From assembly GCA_012729455.1 (NCBI GenBank), contig JAAYDC010000016.1, forward strand, positions 62,001 to 126,000: 64,000 nt of DNA. The letters run 5' to 3'. Below are positions 52,230 through 59,799 of the stretch, piece by piece; position 1 is the first letter of the stretch; each line of letters starts with the position of its first letter. The translations under genes and the position numbers were made by a program. The notes below the pieces were generated by a model. The model ran no database searches, was not told where the DNA came from, and was given only the letters and a program-made list of their open reading frames with translations. The stretch comes from Chloroflexota bacterium (lineage in GTDB: Bacteria > Chloroflexota > Anaerolineae > UBA1429).

Positions 52230-53139
52230 GTTTAACTCCTTGTTGTGGTGTAATGCTGATGACTGGGTTAACCAGCGCTCCCAGTCCGGCCATGCGGATC
52301 TCGATGATATCCCCTTCAGCCAGCGTAAAGATGTCTGGCGGGACAATGCCGGTGCCGGTCATGGCAAAAACCCCTTGCGGGTATTCGTTGCAACGTCCCA
52401 GCCAGTCGGCCAGCTCGCTCAGGCGACGATGTATGCGGCTGGTGTAAGTGCTGCCGGCAAACGCCTCGCCGCCCGCGCGCAGGATGCGGCAGTCGACCTG
52501 GATATCTACCGGATTAAAGCTCGCCTCCGCCAGCACGATAAAGGGTCCCAGCGCGCAGCTGCGCGTATATACCTTGGCCTGCGGCAAATAGAGCGGATTT
52601 TGCCCCTCGATGTCGCGCGAGCTCATGTCGTTGCCGATAGTATAGCCAATGATCTCGAGTGCGGGGGTTAGCAGCAGCGTCAGCTCAGCCTCGGGCACGT
52701 TCCAGGTGGAGTCGGCCCGAATCGCCACGGCATCGCCGCTGGCGACCACACGCGGACCGGTGGCTTTGAAAAAGATCTCCGGGCGTTCGGCGCTATAGAC
52801 TTGGCCGTAGATAGTGGGCGCATTGGATTCGCGCATACGCGCTTCGCGGCTCATCTCATAAGTCACGCCAAAAGCCCACACCTCCTGGGCATCGATGGGT
52901 GCCAGATAGCGGATGCCGGCGTCAGGGTCATTGAGCTGTGCAGCCGGGCCGATCAGGCGGTAACTTTCGGTACCATCCAGCAGATCAGTAATCGCCGCCG
53001 AGGGGCGTCCCGCAGCAGCCTGCAGCCAGTCCGCTAGGCTGGTAAAGTGATCCAGGGCATAGAGTTGGCCGTTGACGACAAGGCACCAGGCGGCTTGTTG
53101 GTCGAGCATCAGGTGGCAGAGGGCGTTGTTGGGGATCAA
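52201..53139 (-). CDS. Fumarylacetoacetate hydrolase family protein, 2-dehydro-3-deoxy-arabinonate dehydratase-like
   Basis: The 312-residue protein has the FAH fold with GVTYEMSREARMRE, PEIFFKATGPRVV, NVPEAELTLLLTP and IGNDMSSRDIEGQNPLYLPQ plus AKVYTRSCALGP. The last two pieces resemble 2-dehydro-3-deoxy-D-arabinonate dehydratase more than FAA hydrolase. I place the start at the TTG at 53139 because AGGAGG lies 7 bases upstream and the earlier ATG codons overlap the -10 box. Its last 29 bases overlap the start of the M24 gene, so both belong to one operon. Confidence 0.8.
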   Translation of the reverse strand: MIPNNALCHLMLDQQAAWCLVVNGQLYALDHFTSLADWLQAAAGRPSAAITDLLDGTESYRLIGPAAQLNDPDAGIRYLAPIDAQEVWAFGVTYEMSREARMRESNAPTIYGQVYSAERPEIFFKATGPRVVASGDAVAIRADSTWNVPEAELTLLLTPALEIIGYTIGNDMSSRDIEGQNPLYLPQAKVYTRSCALGPFIVLAEASFNPVDIQVDCRILRAGGEAFAGSTYTSRIHRRLSELADWLGRCNEYPQGVFAMTGTGIVPPDIFTLAEGDIIEIRMAGLGALVNPVISITPQQGVKHGISDAEGT

Positions 53140-53167
53140 GCGCTGGCCTCCTGTGTTTGTTGGGGGC

Positions 53168-53196
53168 ATTGTAACCATGGCGCGGGATATCGTCCA
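53168..53196 (-). promoter_or_regulatory. Promoter of the FAH-M24-deacetylase operon
   Basis: Minus-strand TGGACG, 17-base spacer, TACAAT. Predicted transcription starts near 53161, which excludes the ATG codons at 53168-53180 as starts and supports the TTG at 53139. Confidence 0.5.
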
Positions 53197-53205
53197 GCCG
53201 TAAAC

Positions 53206-53233
53206 GAAAACAGCGACCTTTGCAAGCCGCTGT
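53206..53233 (-). terminator. Intrinsic terminator after tRNA-His
   Basis: On the minus strand ACAGCGGC pairs with GTCGCTGT (8 bp, one G-T) across an 8-base loop, followed by four T. It lies 7 bases after the tRNA. Confidence 0.65.
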
Positions 53234-53239
53234 CGTTGG

Positions 53240-53313
53240 GGTGAGCGGTGGGATTCGAACCCACGGTCTTCTGGGCCACAACCAGATGCCTTAACCACTC
53301 GGCTACGCCCACC
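53240..53313 (-). tRNA. tRNA-His (anticodon GTG)
   Basis: The 7-bp acceptor stem GTGGGCG/CGCTCAC, anticodon loop TTGTGGC giving GTG, T arm GTGGG-TTCGAAT-CCCAC and a D arm with TAGCCGAGTGGTTAAGGCA form a complete tRNA. The His identity features are present: an encoded G at -1 (53313) opposite discriminator C73 (53240). A promoter and a terminator bracket it. Confidence 0.95.
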
Positions 53314-53327
53314 ATAGAGCGGGGTCC

Positions 53328-53356
53328 ATTCTAGCTGAGGTTGTCGTTTTTGCCAA
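53328..53356 (-). promoter_or_regulatory. Promoter of tRNA-His
   Basis: Minus-strand TTGGCA, 17-base spacer, TAGAAT, 14 bases before the tRNA, located in the last bases of the phosphatidyltransferase gene. Confidence 0.65.
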
Positions 53357-53948
53357 CTTTAGCTGCCGACATCTTGCTGGATTGCAGATAGACATAGATC
53401 ATGCGCTGCGCACTGGTCAGCAGCGTACCGATCGCCAGGATCCACAGCATCGGCACCACCAGTCCGCTGACGAGGCCGATCAGTATCAGGATGCCGCGTT
53501 CAACGCGTGACAGCAGCCCCACATGGCAGCGCACGCCGATGCCCTCAGCACGCGCTCTCGCATAGCTGACCATCATCGAGCCAAAGGTGGCGACGAGGGC
53601 CAGCAGGGCATTGCGCGGCTCGGTGGATTGCAGGCAACGCCAGGCGAGCGCCAGCAGTACCGAGAACTCGCTGACACGGTCGAGGGAAGAATCCAAAAAG
53701 CCGCCAAAAGCCGTCACGCGGTTCATCTCGCGCGCAACCGCGCCGTCAAAGGCGTCAAAAAACATCGCGACTGCCAGCACCAGGGCGCCCCAGCGCAGAT
53801 CCACCAGGGCGATTATCACCGCCGCCGCCAGGTTGATTAGGCAGCCCAGGATGGTAAGCAGGTTGGGCGATGCCCCCAGCCGGATCAATACGCGCGCAAT
53901 CGGCTGAACGATGCCTCTGGTGACCTTTCGCAGCCAGTTGGTTAACAT
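53331..53948 (-). CDS. CDP-alcohol phosphatidyltransferase
   Basis: A 205-residue integral membrane enzyme with about six hydrophobic spans that transfers a phosphatidyl group from CDP-diacylglycerol to an alcohol. The full family motif D-G-x2-A-R-x8-G-x3-D-x3-D is present in FDGAVAREMNRVTAFGGFLD continuing to SSLDR. The sequence looks more like phosphatidylinositol-phosphate synthase or archaetidylinositol-phosphate-type enzymes than PgsA, but the acceptor is not certain. The ATG at 53948 has a GGAG site; an upstream in-frame GTG is possible. The tRNA-His promoter overlaps its 3' end. Confidence 0.87.
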   Translation of the reverse strand: MLTNWLRKVTRGIVQPIARVLIRLGASPNLLTILGCLINLAAAVIIALVDLRWGALVLAVAMFFDAFDGAVAREMNRVTAFGGFLDSSLDRVSEFSVLLALAWRCLQSTEPRNALLALVATFGSMMVSYARARAEGIGVRCHVGLLSRVERGILILIGLVSGLVVPMLWILAIGTLLTSAQRMIYVYLQSSKMSAAKVGKNDNLS

Positions 53949-54009
53949 AGGCACTCCACCTACAAGAATACCGCCATACTAGCCCAACAGCGCAGGCTGT
54001 CAACGTCTG

Positions 54010-54038
54010 TTGACGAGTGCGAGTGCCACTCGTACACT
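54010..54038 (+). promoter_or_regulatory. Promoter of the YprB-like exonuclease gene, with embedded palindrome
   Basis: TTGACG, 17-base spacer, TACACT, 24 bases before the ATG. The spacer and box edges carry the inverted repeat ACGAGTG (54013-54019) and CACTCGT (54027-54033), 7-base arms with a 7-base gap, a plausible repressor site. Confidence 0.6.
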
Positions 54039-54062
54039 TGTTCTAGTAGTCAGGATGAGAGC

Positions 54063-55322
54063 ATGAGCAGCAACCGCATTGCAGAGCTGCGCGCACGTCT
54101 GCAGCAGATGGGTCTGATCAAGCCGGCCAGCAAAGTCGTTGCTCGCCCTGCAAAGCGCACCATCGAACAGCTGGTACCGGGCGTGTGGCGCGAGGCTGCC
54201 GGCATGCGCTGTTATTATCACGTGGAAGCATATCCCCTCGAGCACGCGCATGGCTGCCGAGCCCTGCGCGAGGCGCTGGAGGTTGCCCCTGACGAGTGGA
54301 CGCCCTTCCTGGTCAACCTCGAAGAGGCTCCGCTCGACCTGCGCCAGGCGGTATTCATCGATACCGAGACCTCTGGCCTGGGGCAGAATCCCTCGACCTA
54401 TGTCTTTATGGTGGGGGCAGGGCGCTTTATCGGCAACCAGTTCATTGTTGGGCAGTACCTGATGCCCGATTTTGTCTCCGAAGAGGCCCTGCTCGAGCTG
54501 CTGGCTGCCGACCTGGATGGCCGCCGGGGGCTGGTGACCTTTAACGGCCGCACATTCGACTGGCCTCTAATCGAGATGCGCTACATGCTCAACCGGCGCA
54601 TCCCCCCGGATGTGGCCTCTCCGCACCTCGACCTGTTACCTCTGGCGCGGCGACTGTGGCGGCGCCGGCTGGTCTCGTGCGCGTTGGGATCGCTCGAAAA
54701 CAACCTGCTGGGTCTGCAGCGCAGCGGCGCGGATGTGCCAGGGTATCTCATCCCTCAACTGTATCGCGAATATGTCGATTACGGCCTGGCCGAACCGATG
54801 GCCGGCGTTTTTTACCACAATGTCCAGGACGTGCTCAGCATGGTCTCACTGTCAGCCATAGCTGGCCAAACCCTCTCTGCGCTGGGAAACCCCGACATGG
54901 CGCCGGCAGCTGATTTTCTGGCGTTGGGCAAGCTCTTTACCCGCCTGGGCCGGCACGACGACGCCCTGCGCGCCATGGAGCTGGCGGCGGGCAGCGGCCC
55001 CGATCGCGACGAGCAGGCACTGGCGCTCAGGCAGTGGTCGATGCTGCTCAAGCGCCTCGGCAAATGGCAGGAAGCCGCCGATATCTGGGAGGCGCAGCTG
55101 GGGCCCGACAGCTTGTATGCCTACGAGGAGCTGGCCAAGTATCACGAACACCAGCGGCGTGACCCGTACGCCGCCGCCGTGGTGGTGCGCCAGGCGCTCG
55201 AGCAGCTGGCCGCACAGGGGGCCGTGCTCTCGCGTCTTGAGGCTCAGCTGTACGAGAACAGTTTCAGGCACCGTCTGGAACGTCTGGAACGCCGAACAGC
55301 CCGCCAGGACGGGACGCGCTGA
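54063..55322 (+). CDS. YprB-like ribonuclease H-fold exonuclease with C-terminal helical repeats
   Basis: The 419-residue protein contains a DEDD-type 3'-5' exonuclease domain (residues ~90-265): VFIDTETSGLGQNPSTYVFM with the first acidic pair, VTFNGRTFDWPLIEMR with the second Asp, and FYHNVQDVLSMV with the last. It is the PF13482 family typified by Bacillus YprB. The C-terminal ~130 residues are TPR-like helices (LFTRLGRHDDALRAMELA, WSMLLKRLGKWQEAADIW). Its nucleic acid target is unknown. In Bacillus the gene partners a helicase (YprA); none is seen here. The last 59 bases overlap the convergent GNAT gene. Confidence 0.82.
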   Translation: MSSNRIAELRARLQQMGLIKPASKVVARPAKRTIEQLVPGVWREAAGMRCYYHVEAYPLEHAHGCRALREALEVAPDEWTPFLVNLEEAPLDLRQAVFIDTETSGLGQNPSTYVFMVGAGRFIGNQFIVGQYLMPDFVSEEALLELLAADLDGRRGLVTFNGRTFDWPLIEMRYMLNRRIPPDVASPHLDLLPLARRLWRRRLVSCALGSLENNLLGLQRSGADVPGYLIPQLYREYVDYGLAEPMAGVFYHNVQDVLSMVSLSAIAGQTLSALGNPDMAPAADFLALGKLFTRLGRHDDALRAMELAAGSGPDRDEQALALRQWSMLLKRLGKWQEAADIWEAQLGPDSLYAYEELAKYHEHQRRDPYAAAVVVRQALEQLAAQGAVLSRLEAQLYENSFRHRLERLERRTARQDGTR

Positions 55323-56112
55323 ACTGGTAGTAGCTGCCCAACTCGATAAAGCCCGCCCGCCAAAGGGCAGCGGGCAGTTCGGGATCTGCCATGCAGTGCA
55401 CGCCCACTTCGTCGAGCCGCTCCTGGGCTGCCCATACCAGCAGAGCGCGTAAGAGGTGTATAATGGGCTCCTCGTCGCCGCGCAGGGATTCGATCCACAC
55501 GCCGGCATAGACGAGGGTTTGCACGCGCACAAGCTGCGCTTCGGCGAGCGTTTCGCTGGCATGCAGCAGCTGGGCGCGTTGCGTGCGGATGGCGCCGTTT
55601 GGCAGTGGGTATGGCGCTTTTGCGACCTGAAGTCGCAAACCATCCGGCAGAGAATGCTGCGGCAACGTGCCATCCAGGCGGTAGACCATCAGCGAGGAGG
55701 CCTCTGCGCTCTTGGCCAGGCCAGCCCGCATAAAAGCACGTTGAGAGGCGAGGTTATCCTGCGCGACGACGGCGCGAAAGCACTGGATGCCGTCAGCGGC
55801 TGCCCGGCTGAGCGCCAGACTGATCAGGCGCGTGGCAATGCCACGGCCGCGATACGCTGACTGCACACCGAGCAGGTCGAGTTCAAGGCGCGATCCGCAC
55901 GTGTCGGCGGTCAGCAGGCAGCTGCACAAGCCCGCCGGAGCGCCGTCAGGCTCAGCCAGCGCCAGGTAGCAGCGCTGCTCGGGGCGCGCCAGGATCTCGG
56001 CTATCTCGGCAGCGGTGTATGACGAGTCGCCCAGCGAGGTGTGCTCGGCTTGGCGCACCAGTTCAGCATCCGCAAATGTGGCATCGGCCAGGCGAAACGT
56101 GATCTCGTTCAT
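55264..56112 (-). CDS. GNAT family acetyltransferase
   Basis: A 282-residue protein with an N-terminal GNAT domain: LELDLLGVQSAYRGRGIATR is the acetyl-CoA-binding strand-loop-helix, followed by FRAVVAQDNLASQRAFMRAG. The C-terminal ~130 residues look like a second, degenerate acetyltransferase-like domain without the R/Q-x-x-G-x-G/A loop. The acceptor is not known. The ATG lies 6 bases after a near-consensus -10 box with no ribosome site between, so leaderless translation is likely. Confidence 0.78.
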   Translation of the reverse strand: MNEITFRLADATFADAELVRQAEHTSLGDSSYTAAEIAEILARPEQRCYLALAEPDGAPAGLCSCLLTADTCGSRLELDLLGVQSAYRGRGIATRLISLALSRAAADGIQCFRAVVAQDNLASQRAFMRAGLAKSAEASSLMVYRLDGTLPQHSLPDGLRLQVAKAPYPLPNGAIRTQRAQLLHASETLAEAQLVRVQTLVYAGVWIESLRGDEEPIIHLLRALLVWAAQERLDEVGVHCMADPELPAALWRAGFIELGSYYQFSASRPGGLFGVPDVPDGA

Positions 56113-56118
56113 CGCGAC

Positions 56119-56147
56119 AGTATAAAAGGAGTCAGCACGCATGCCAA
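56119..56147 (-). promoter_or_regulatory. Promoter of the GNAT gene
   Basis: Minus-strand TTGGCA, 17-base spacer, TATACT, both 5/6 matches. The -10 box ends 6 bases before the ATG at 56112. Confidence 0.7.
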
Positions 56148-56902
56148 TCTATCAGGATTACGCCCACGTCTACGACCGCTCCGGCCAGCTGAGGTTCAGC
56201 ATGCGCATGCTGCGCTACCTTGACGAGCTGCTGGAGCGCTTTGCGGTGCCGGGTACCCGTATGATCGACTTGGCCTGCGGTACGGGCACGGTGGCGATCG
56301 GAATGGCTCTGCACGGCTTTACGGTGGAGGGCATCGACGGCTCGGCCGAAATGCTGGCCGAGGCTGCCCTCAAGACCCCCGCCGGCACCGCAATCTGCTG
56401 GAGCCAGCAGGATATGCGCACCTTTAGCGCCCAGCCGGCCCATCTGCTCACCTGCCTGTACGACAGCCTCAACTATATCCTCACCAACGACGAATTACTG
56501 GCGGTCTTTCGCCGAGTGCGCGCAGCCCTCGAGCCGCACGGCCTTTTTATCTTTGATATGAACACCCCCTGGGTGTTGGCCAACCACTGGGATGACGCCA
56601 CCCTGGTTCTCGACACCCCAGACCTGACCACCATCCTGCAGAGCGTCTATGACCCGCACCAGCAGCGCGCCGGTGTAACCGTGACCTGCTTTGAGCGCCA
56701 GGGGGAGCTGTACCGCAAAATCCAGGAGAACCACCAGGAGCAAGCCTACCCGCTGGAGCAGATCTCGGATAACCTGGTGCGCTGCGGATTTCAGATCGAG
56801 GCGCTCTACGAGTGCTTTACGTTCGACCCCGCCGACGATTCTACCCAGCGCGCCCTGTGGGTGGCGCGCCGCCGGCCTGTTGACGGCTTGCATCTCTTGT
56901 GA
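56141..56902 (+). CDS. Class I SAM-dependent methyltransferase
   Basis: The 253-residue protein has the SAM-binding motif I MIDLACGTGTVAIGMALHG, the acidic end of strand 2 in VEGIDGSAEMLAEA, CLYDSLNYILTNDELLAVF, and FIFDMNTPWVLANHW. The pattern with Y-x-x-Y-A-H-V-Y-D at the start (PIYQDYAHVYDRS) is common in small-molecule methyltransferases of this type. Substrate unknown. AAAGGAG precedes the ATG, and a TATAAA on the plus strand near 56121 may serve as a -10 box, opposite the GNAT promoter. Confidence 0.82.
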   Translation: MPIYQDYAHVYDRSGQLRFSMRMLRYLDELLERFAVPGTRMIDLACGTGTVAIGMALHGFTVEGIDGSAEMLAEAALKTPAGTAICWSQQDMRTFSAQPAHLLTCLYDSLNYILTNDELLAVFRRVRAALEPHGLFIFDMNTPWVLANHWDDATLVLDTPDLTTILQSVYDPHQQRAGVTVTCFERQGELYRKIQENHQEQAYPLEQISDNLVRCGFQIEALYECFTFDPADDSTQRALWVARRRPVDGLHLL

Positions 56903-56908
56903 TAGAAT
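56880..56908 (+). promoter_or_regulatory. Promoter of the DeoR-led sugar operon
   Basis: TTGACG, 17-base spacer, TAGAAT, overlapping the end of the methyltransferase gene and 36 bases before the regulator ATG. I see no clear palindromic operator in the leader. Confidence 0.6.
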
Positions 56909-56944
56909 AGGATACGTAAGATAAGCGTGCTAATTCGAAAGTAA

Positions 56945-57730
56945 ATGAAAGCTGATTTGGTCCGTAAACCGTTCCGTCATGAGAGGCTGGAGCTGATCCT
57001 GCAGCAGCTCGGCAAAGATGGATATGTCTCGGTTTCGGAACTGGCTGAGCGCACCAATGTCACCACGGCTACCATTCGCACCGACCTGGAATGGCTGGAA
57101 CAAAACGGCCGGCTGCTGCGCACCCACGGCGGGGCAGTGCCCTACCAATCCGGCGAGGGTGCGCTTTCATTTGCAGCGCGTCAGCGCGAAAACATCGCCG
57201 AGAAAGAGCGCATCGGCGCGGCGGCCGCCGAACTGGTGCAGGATGGCGAGGGCATCGTGCTGGATGCCAGCACTACAGCCTGGCACATGGCACGCCATCT
57301 GATCACGCGGCGCGACCTGACGGTGGTGACCACCGGCCTGTATGTGGCGCTCGAGTTGCTGCGCGCCCCAGGCATCAGCGTGATCCTGCCGGGCGGTTCA
57401 GTCTGGCGCGAAGCCGCCTCAGTGACGGGCCCCCTCAGGCTCGAAACGCTCAACCATGGCAACCTGCAGGCGGGCTATTTTTCGGGACGTGGTCTTTCGC
57501 TGGCAGAAGGTCTGACAGATGCTAACCTGGCCGAGGTCGAGCTTAAAAAAGAGCTGATCGCGGCCGTACGGCGTGTCAACGTGATCATCGATGCCAGCAA
57601 ACTCGGCAAAGTTGCTTTTGCCTCGTGTGCCGAGGTCAGCCAGGTTCAGTGCGTCATCACCGACTCTGCTGCACCGGCTGAGATCGTCTCCGCATTGCGC
57701 GAACGCGGAATCGATGTCATACTAGCCTAA
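56945..57730 (+). CDS. DeoR/GlpR family transcriptional regulator
   Basis: A 261-residue regulator. The N-terminal winged helix-turn-helix reads [20 protein letters not shown] followed by [18 protein letters not shown], the classic DeoR signature. The rest is the sugar-phosphate sensing domain ([48 protein letters not shown]). DeoR proteins usually repress a sugar pathway and are released by a phosphorylated sugar intermediate. It is the first gene of the operon and probably controls it and itself. Its ribosome site is weak. Confidence 0.9.
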   Translation: MKADLVRKPFRHERLELILQQLGKDGYVSVSELAERTNVTTATIRTDLEWLEQNGRLLRTHGGAVPYQSGEGALSFAARQRENIAEKERIGAAAAELVQDGEGIVLDASTTAWHMARHLITRRDLTVVTTGLYVALELLRAPGISVILPGGSVWREAASVTGPLRLETLNHGNLQAGYFSGRGLSLAEGLTDANLAEVELKKELIAAVRRVNVIIDASKLGKVAFASCAEVSQVQCVITDSAAPAEIVSALRERGIDVILA

Positions 57731-57752
57731 AGAAAAACAACGGAGGTCTCGC

Positions 57753-58985
57753 ATGGCAGATTGGAAGGTTTCGTATAAGGCTCTGGCAGACAGATTGAGC
57801 GCCCGTGGGGTGGATCTCGAAGCCGTCAAAAAGGCATTAAAAGCCCAGTGGATCGAGACCCCTTCGTGGGGTTATGCGGATTCGGGCACGCGCTTCAAGG
57901 TCTTTCGTCAGGCCGGTGCCGCCCGCACCACCGTCGAAAAGCTGCAGGATGCCGCTCAGGTGCATAAATACACCGGTGTGGCGCCCTCGGTGGCGTTGCA
58001 CATCCCCTGGGACAAGGTCGATGACTATGCCGCGTTGAATAACTATGCCAAGTCGCTGAATTTAAAGCTGGGGGCTATTAACCCCAACCTCTTCCAGGAT
58101 AACAATTATATGCTCGGCAGCCTGTGCAACCCGGATGCGACCATCCGCCGCCAGGCGCTCGATCACTGCCTCGAGTGTGTTGAAATAGCCAAGACCGTCG
58201 GCTCCAACAACATCTCGCTGTGGCTGGCGGATGGCACCAGCTCGCCCGGCCAGGATGACTTTCGCGATCGCAAGCATCGCCTGCAGGACACCCTGCAAGA
58301 GCTCTACGCGGCTATGCCCGAGCCGATGCGGCTGCTGATCGAGTACAAGTTCTTTGAGCCGGCTTTTTACTCTACCGACCTGGGCGACTGGGGTTCTGCC
58401 ATCCTGCAAGCCCAGCGGCTTGGCCCGCGCGCCATGGTGCTGGTCGACCTGGGGCATCATCCCCTGGGCACCAACATCGAGCAGATCGTCGCTTTCCTGA
58501 TCGACGAAAAGCGCCTGGGCGGCTTTCACTTTAACAACAAAAAGTTCGCCGATGACGACCTCACCACCGGGTCGATCAACCCCTACGAGCTGTTCCTGAT
58601 CTATAACGAGCTGGTTGCCGGCGCTGCCGACCCGGCCAACGAGATGGACGTGGCTTATATGATCGACGAGTCGATCAACATCAAGCCAAAAGTTGCCTCG
58701 ATGATTCAGTCGGTCGTCAACTGCCAGGAGGCCTATGCTCGCGCGCTGGTGGTCGATCGTGCCGCCCTCAAAGAGGCGCAGGCCAGCGGCAACGTAGTCA
58801 AGGCTGAAGAGACCGTGCTGGATGCTTACCGCACCGACGTGCGCCCGCTATTGGCGGCCGTACGCGATGAGATGGGTCTGGCACCCGATCCGTTGGCGGC
58901 ATACGAGGCCAGCGGCTATTACCAAAAAGTTTGCGCCGAACGCAAGGGCTCCGCTGCCGGCGGCTACGGCTTTGATGGACAGTAA
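57753..58985 (+). CDS. L-rhamnose isomerase, Pseudomonas stutzeri type
   Basis: A 410-residue xylose-isomerase-like TIM barrel matching the broad-specificity L-rhamnose isomerase of P. stutzeri rather than E. coli RhaA. Metal-site segments visible are [43 protein letters not shown] and [12 protein letters not shown]. These enzymes interconvert L-rhamnose and L-rhamnulose but also act on L-lyxose, L-mannose, D-allose and D-ribose. Since the operon otherwise holds hexitol and ketose-phosphate enzymes and no rhamnulokinase is visible, another aldose/ketose pair may be the true substrate. It follows deoR by 22 bases with a GGAGG site. Confidence 0.83.
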   Translation: MADWKVSYKALADRLSARGVDLEAVKKALKAQWIETPSWGYADSGTRFKVFRQAGAARTTVEKLQDAAQVHKYTGVAPSVALHIPWDKVDDYAALNNYAKSLNLKLGAINPNLFQDNNYMLGSLCNPDATIRRQALDHCLECVEIAKTVGSNNISLWLADGTSSPGQDDFRDRKHRLQDTLQELYAAMPEPMRLLIEYKFFEPAFYSTDLGDWGSAILQAQRLGPRAMVLVDLGHHPLGTNIEQIVAFLIDEKRLGGFHFNNKKFADDDLTTGSINPYELFLIYNELVAGAADPANEMDVAYMIDESINIKPKVASMIQSVVNCQEAYARALVVDRAALKEAQASGNVVKAEETVLDAYRTDVRPLLAAVRDEMGLAPDPLAAYEASGYYQKVCAERKGSAAGGYGFDGQ

Positions 58986-58989
58986 TCCA

Positions 58990-59757
58990 ATGGCCAACAC
59001 CGAAGCAACCCTGCAGGCGCTCGTGAACCTTTCGCACGATCTGGGCCGCCCCGAACGCGACCTGGTGATCCTTGGGGAGGGCAACACCTCGGCGCTGTGC
59101 GACGACGGTATCATGTATGTCAAAGCCAGCGGCACCGAGCTGCGCACCATCAGCGCCGAAGGCTTTGTCGCCGTCAGGCGCGAGGCCGTCGCAGCGATCG
59201 CTGAAGAGGCGCAGCTGACGGATGCCCAGGTCAAGGACGCTTTGGAGGCCTGCAAGGTCAACACAGGCGATAAGCGCCGCCCATCTGTCGAGACGGTGCT
59301 GCACGCCCTCGCTCTGGGTGAGCCGGGGGTTAAGTTTGTCGGCCACACCCACCCGATCGCGGTGAACGCGCTCTCTTGTTCGGTAAATGTGCTCGAGGCC
59401 ATCGCTGGCCGGCTCTTCCCGGACGAGATTGTGGTGTGCGGCCCGGCGCCGCTCTACATCCCCTATACCGACCCGGGGTTGCCCCTGGCACGCGCCGTGC
59501 GCGACGGGTTAAAGACCTATGGTGAGCGCTATGGTCAGACCACCAAAGTGATCCTGATGCAGAACCACGGGCTGATCGCCCTGGGCAGCTCGGCCACCGA
59601 GGTCGACAACATTACTTCTATGTATGTGAAAACCTGCAAGGTGCTGGCGGGCACCTATGCCTTTGGCGGACCTAACTTTCTCACCCCCGCCAATGTACGC
59701 CGCATTCATACCCGGCCGGACGAGCTGTATCGCCGGCAGCAGTTAAAGGTTAGTTAG
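58990..59757 (+). CDS. Class II aldolase/adducin family protein
   Basis: The 255-residue protein has the zinc-dependent class II aldolase fold: LGEGNTSAL near the start, FVGHTHPIAV with the first two metal His, and LMQNHGLIALGSSATEV with the third. Family members are aldolases for ketose-1-phosphates (rhamnulose-1-P, fuculose-1-P), epimerases or dehydratases. With a rhamnose-type isomerase upstream, a ketose-1-phosphate aldolase is likely, but the kinase needed is not in the window. Start at 58990; an ATG at 58975 overlapping the isomerase gene is an alternative. Confidence 0.83.
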   Translation: MANTEATLQALVNLSHDLGRPERDLVILGEGNTSALCDDGIMYVKASGTELRTISAEGFVAVRREAVAAIAEEAQLTDAQVKDALEACKVNTGDKRRPSVETVLHALALGEPGVKFVGHTHPIAVNALSCSVNVLEAIAGRLFPDEIVVCGPAPLYIPYTDPGLPLARAVRDGLKTYGERYGQTTKVILMQNHGLIALGSSATEVDNITSMYVKTCKVLAGTYAFGGPNFLTPANVRRIHTRPDELYRRQQLKVS

Positions 59758-59799
59758 CGTTTATCGATATTCAGTGGTGCAAAATACAAGGAGCCAGAC

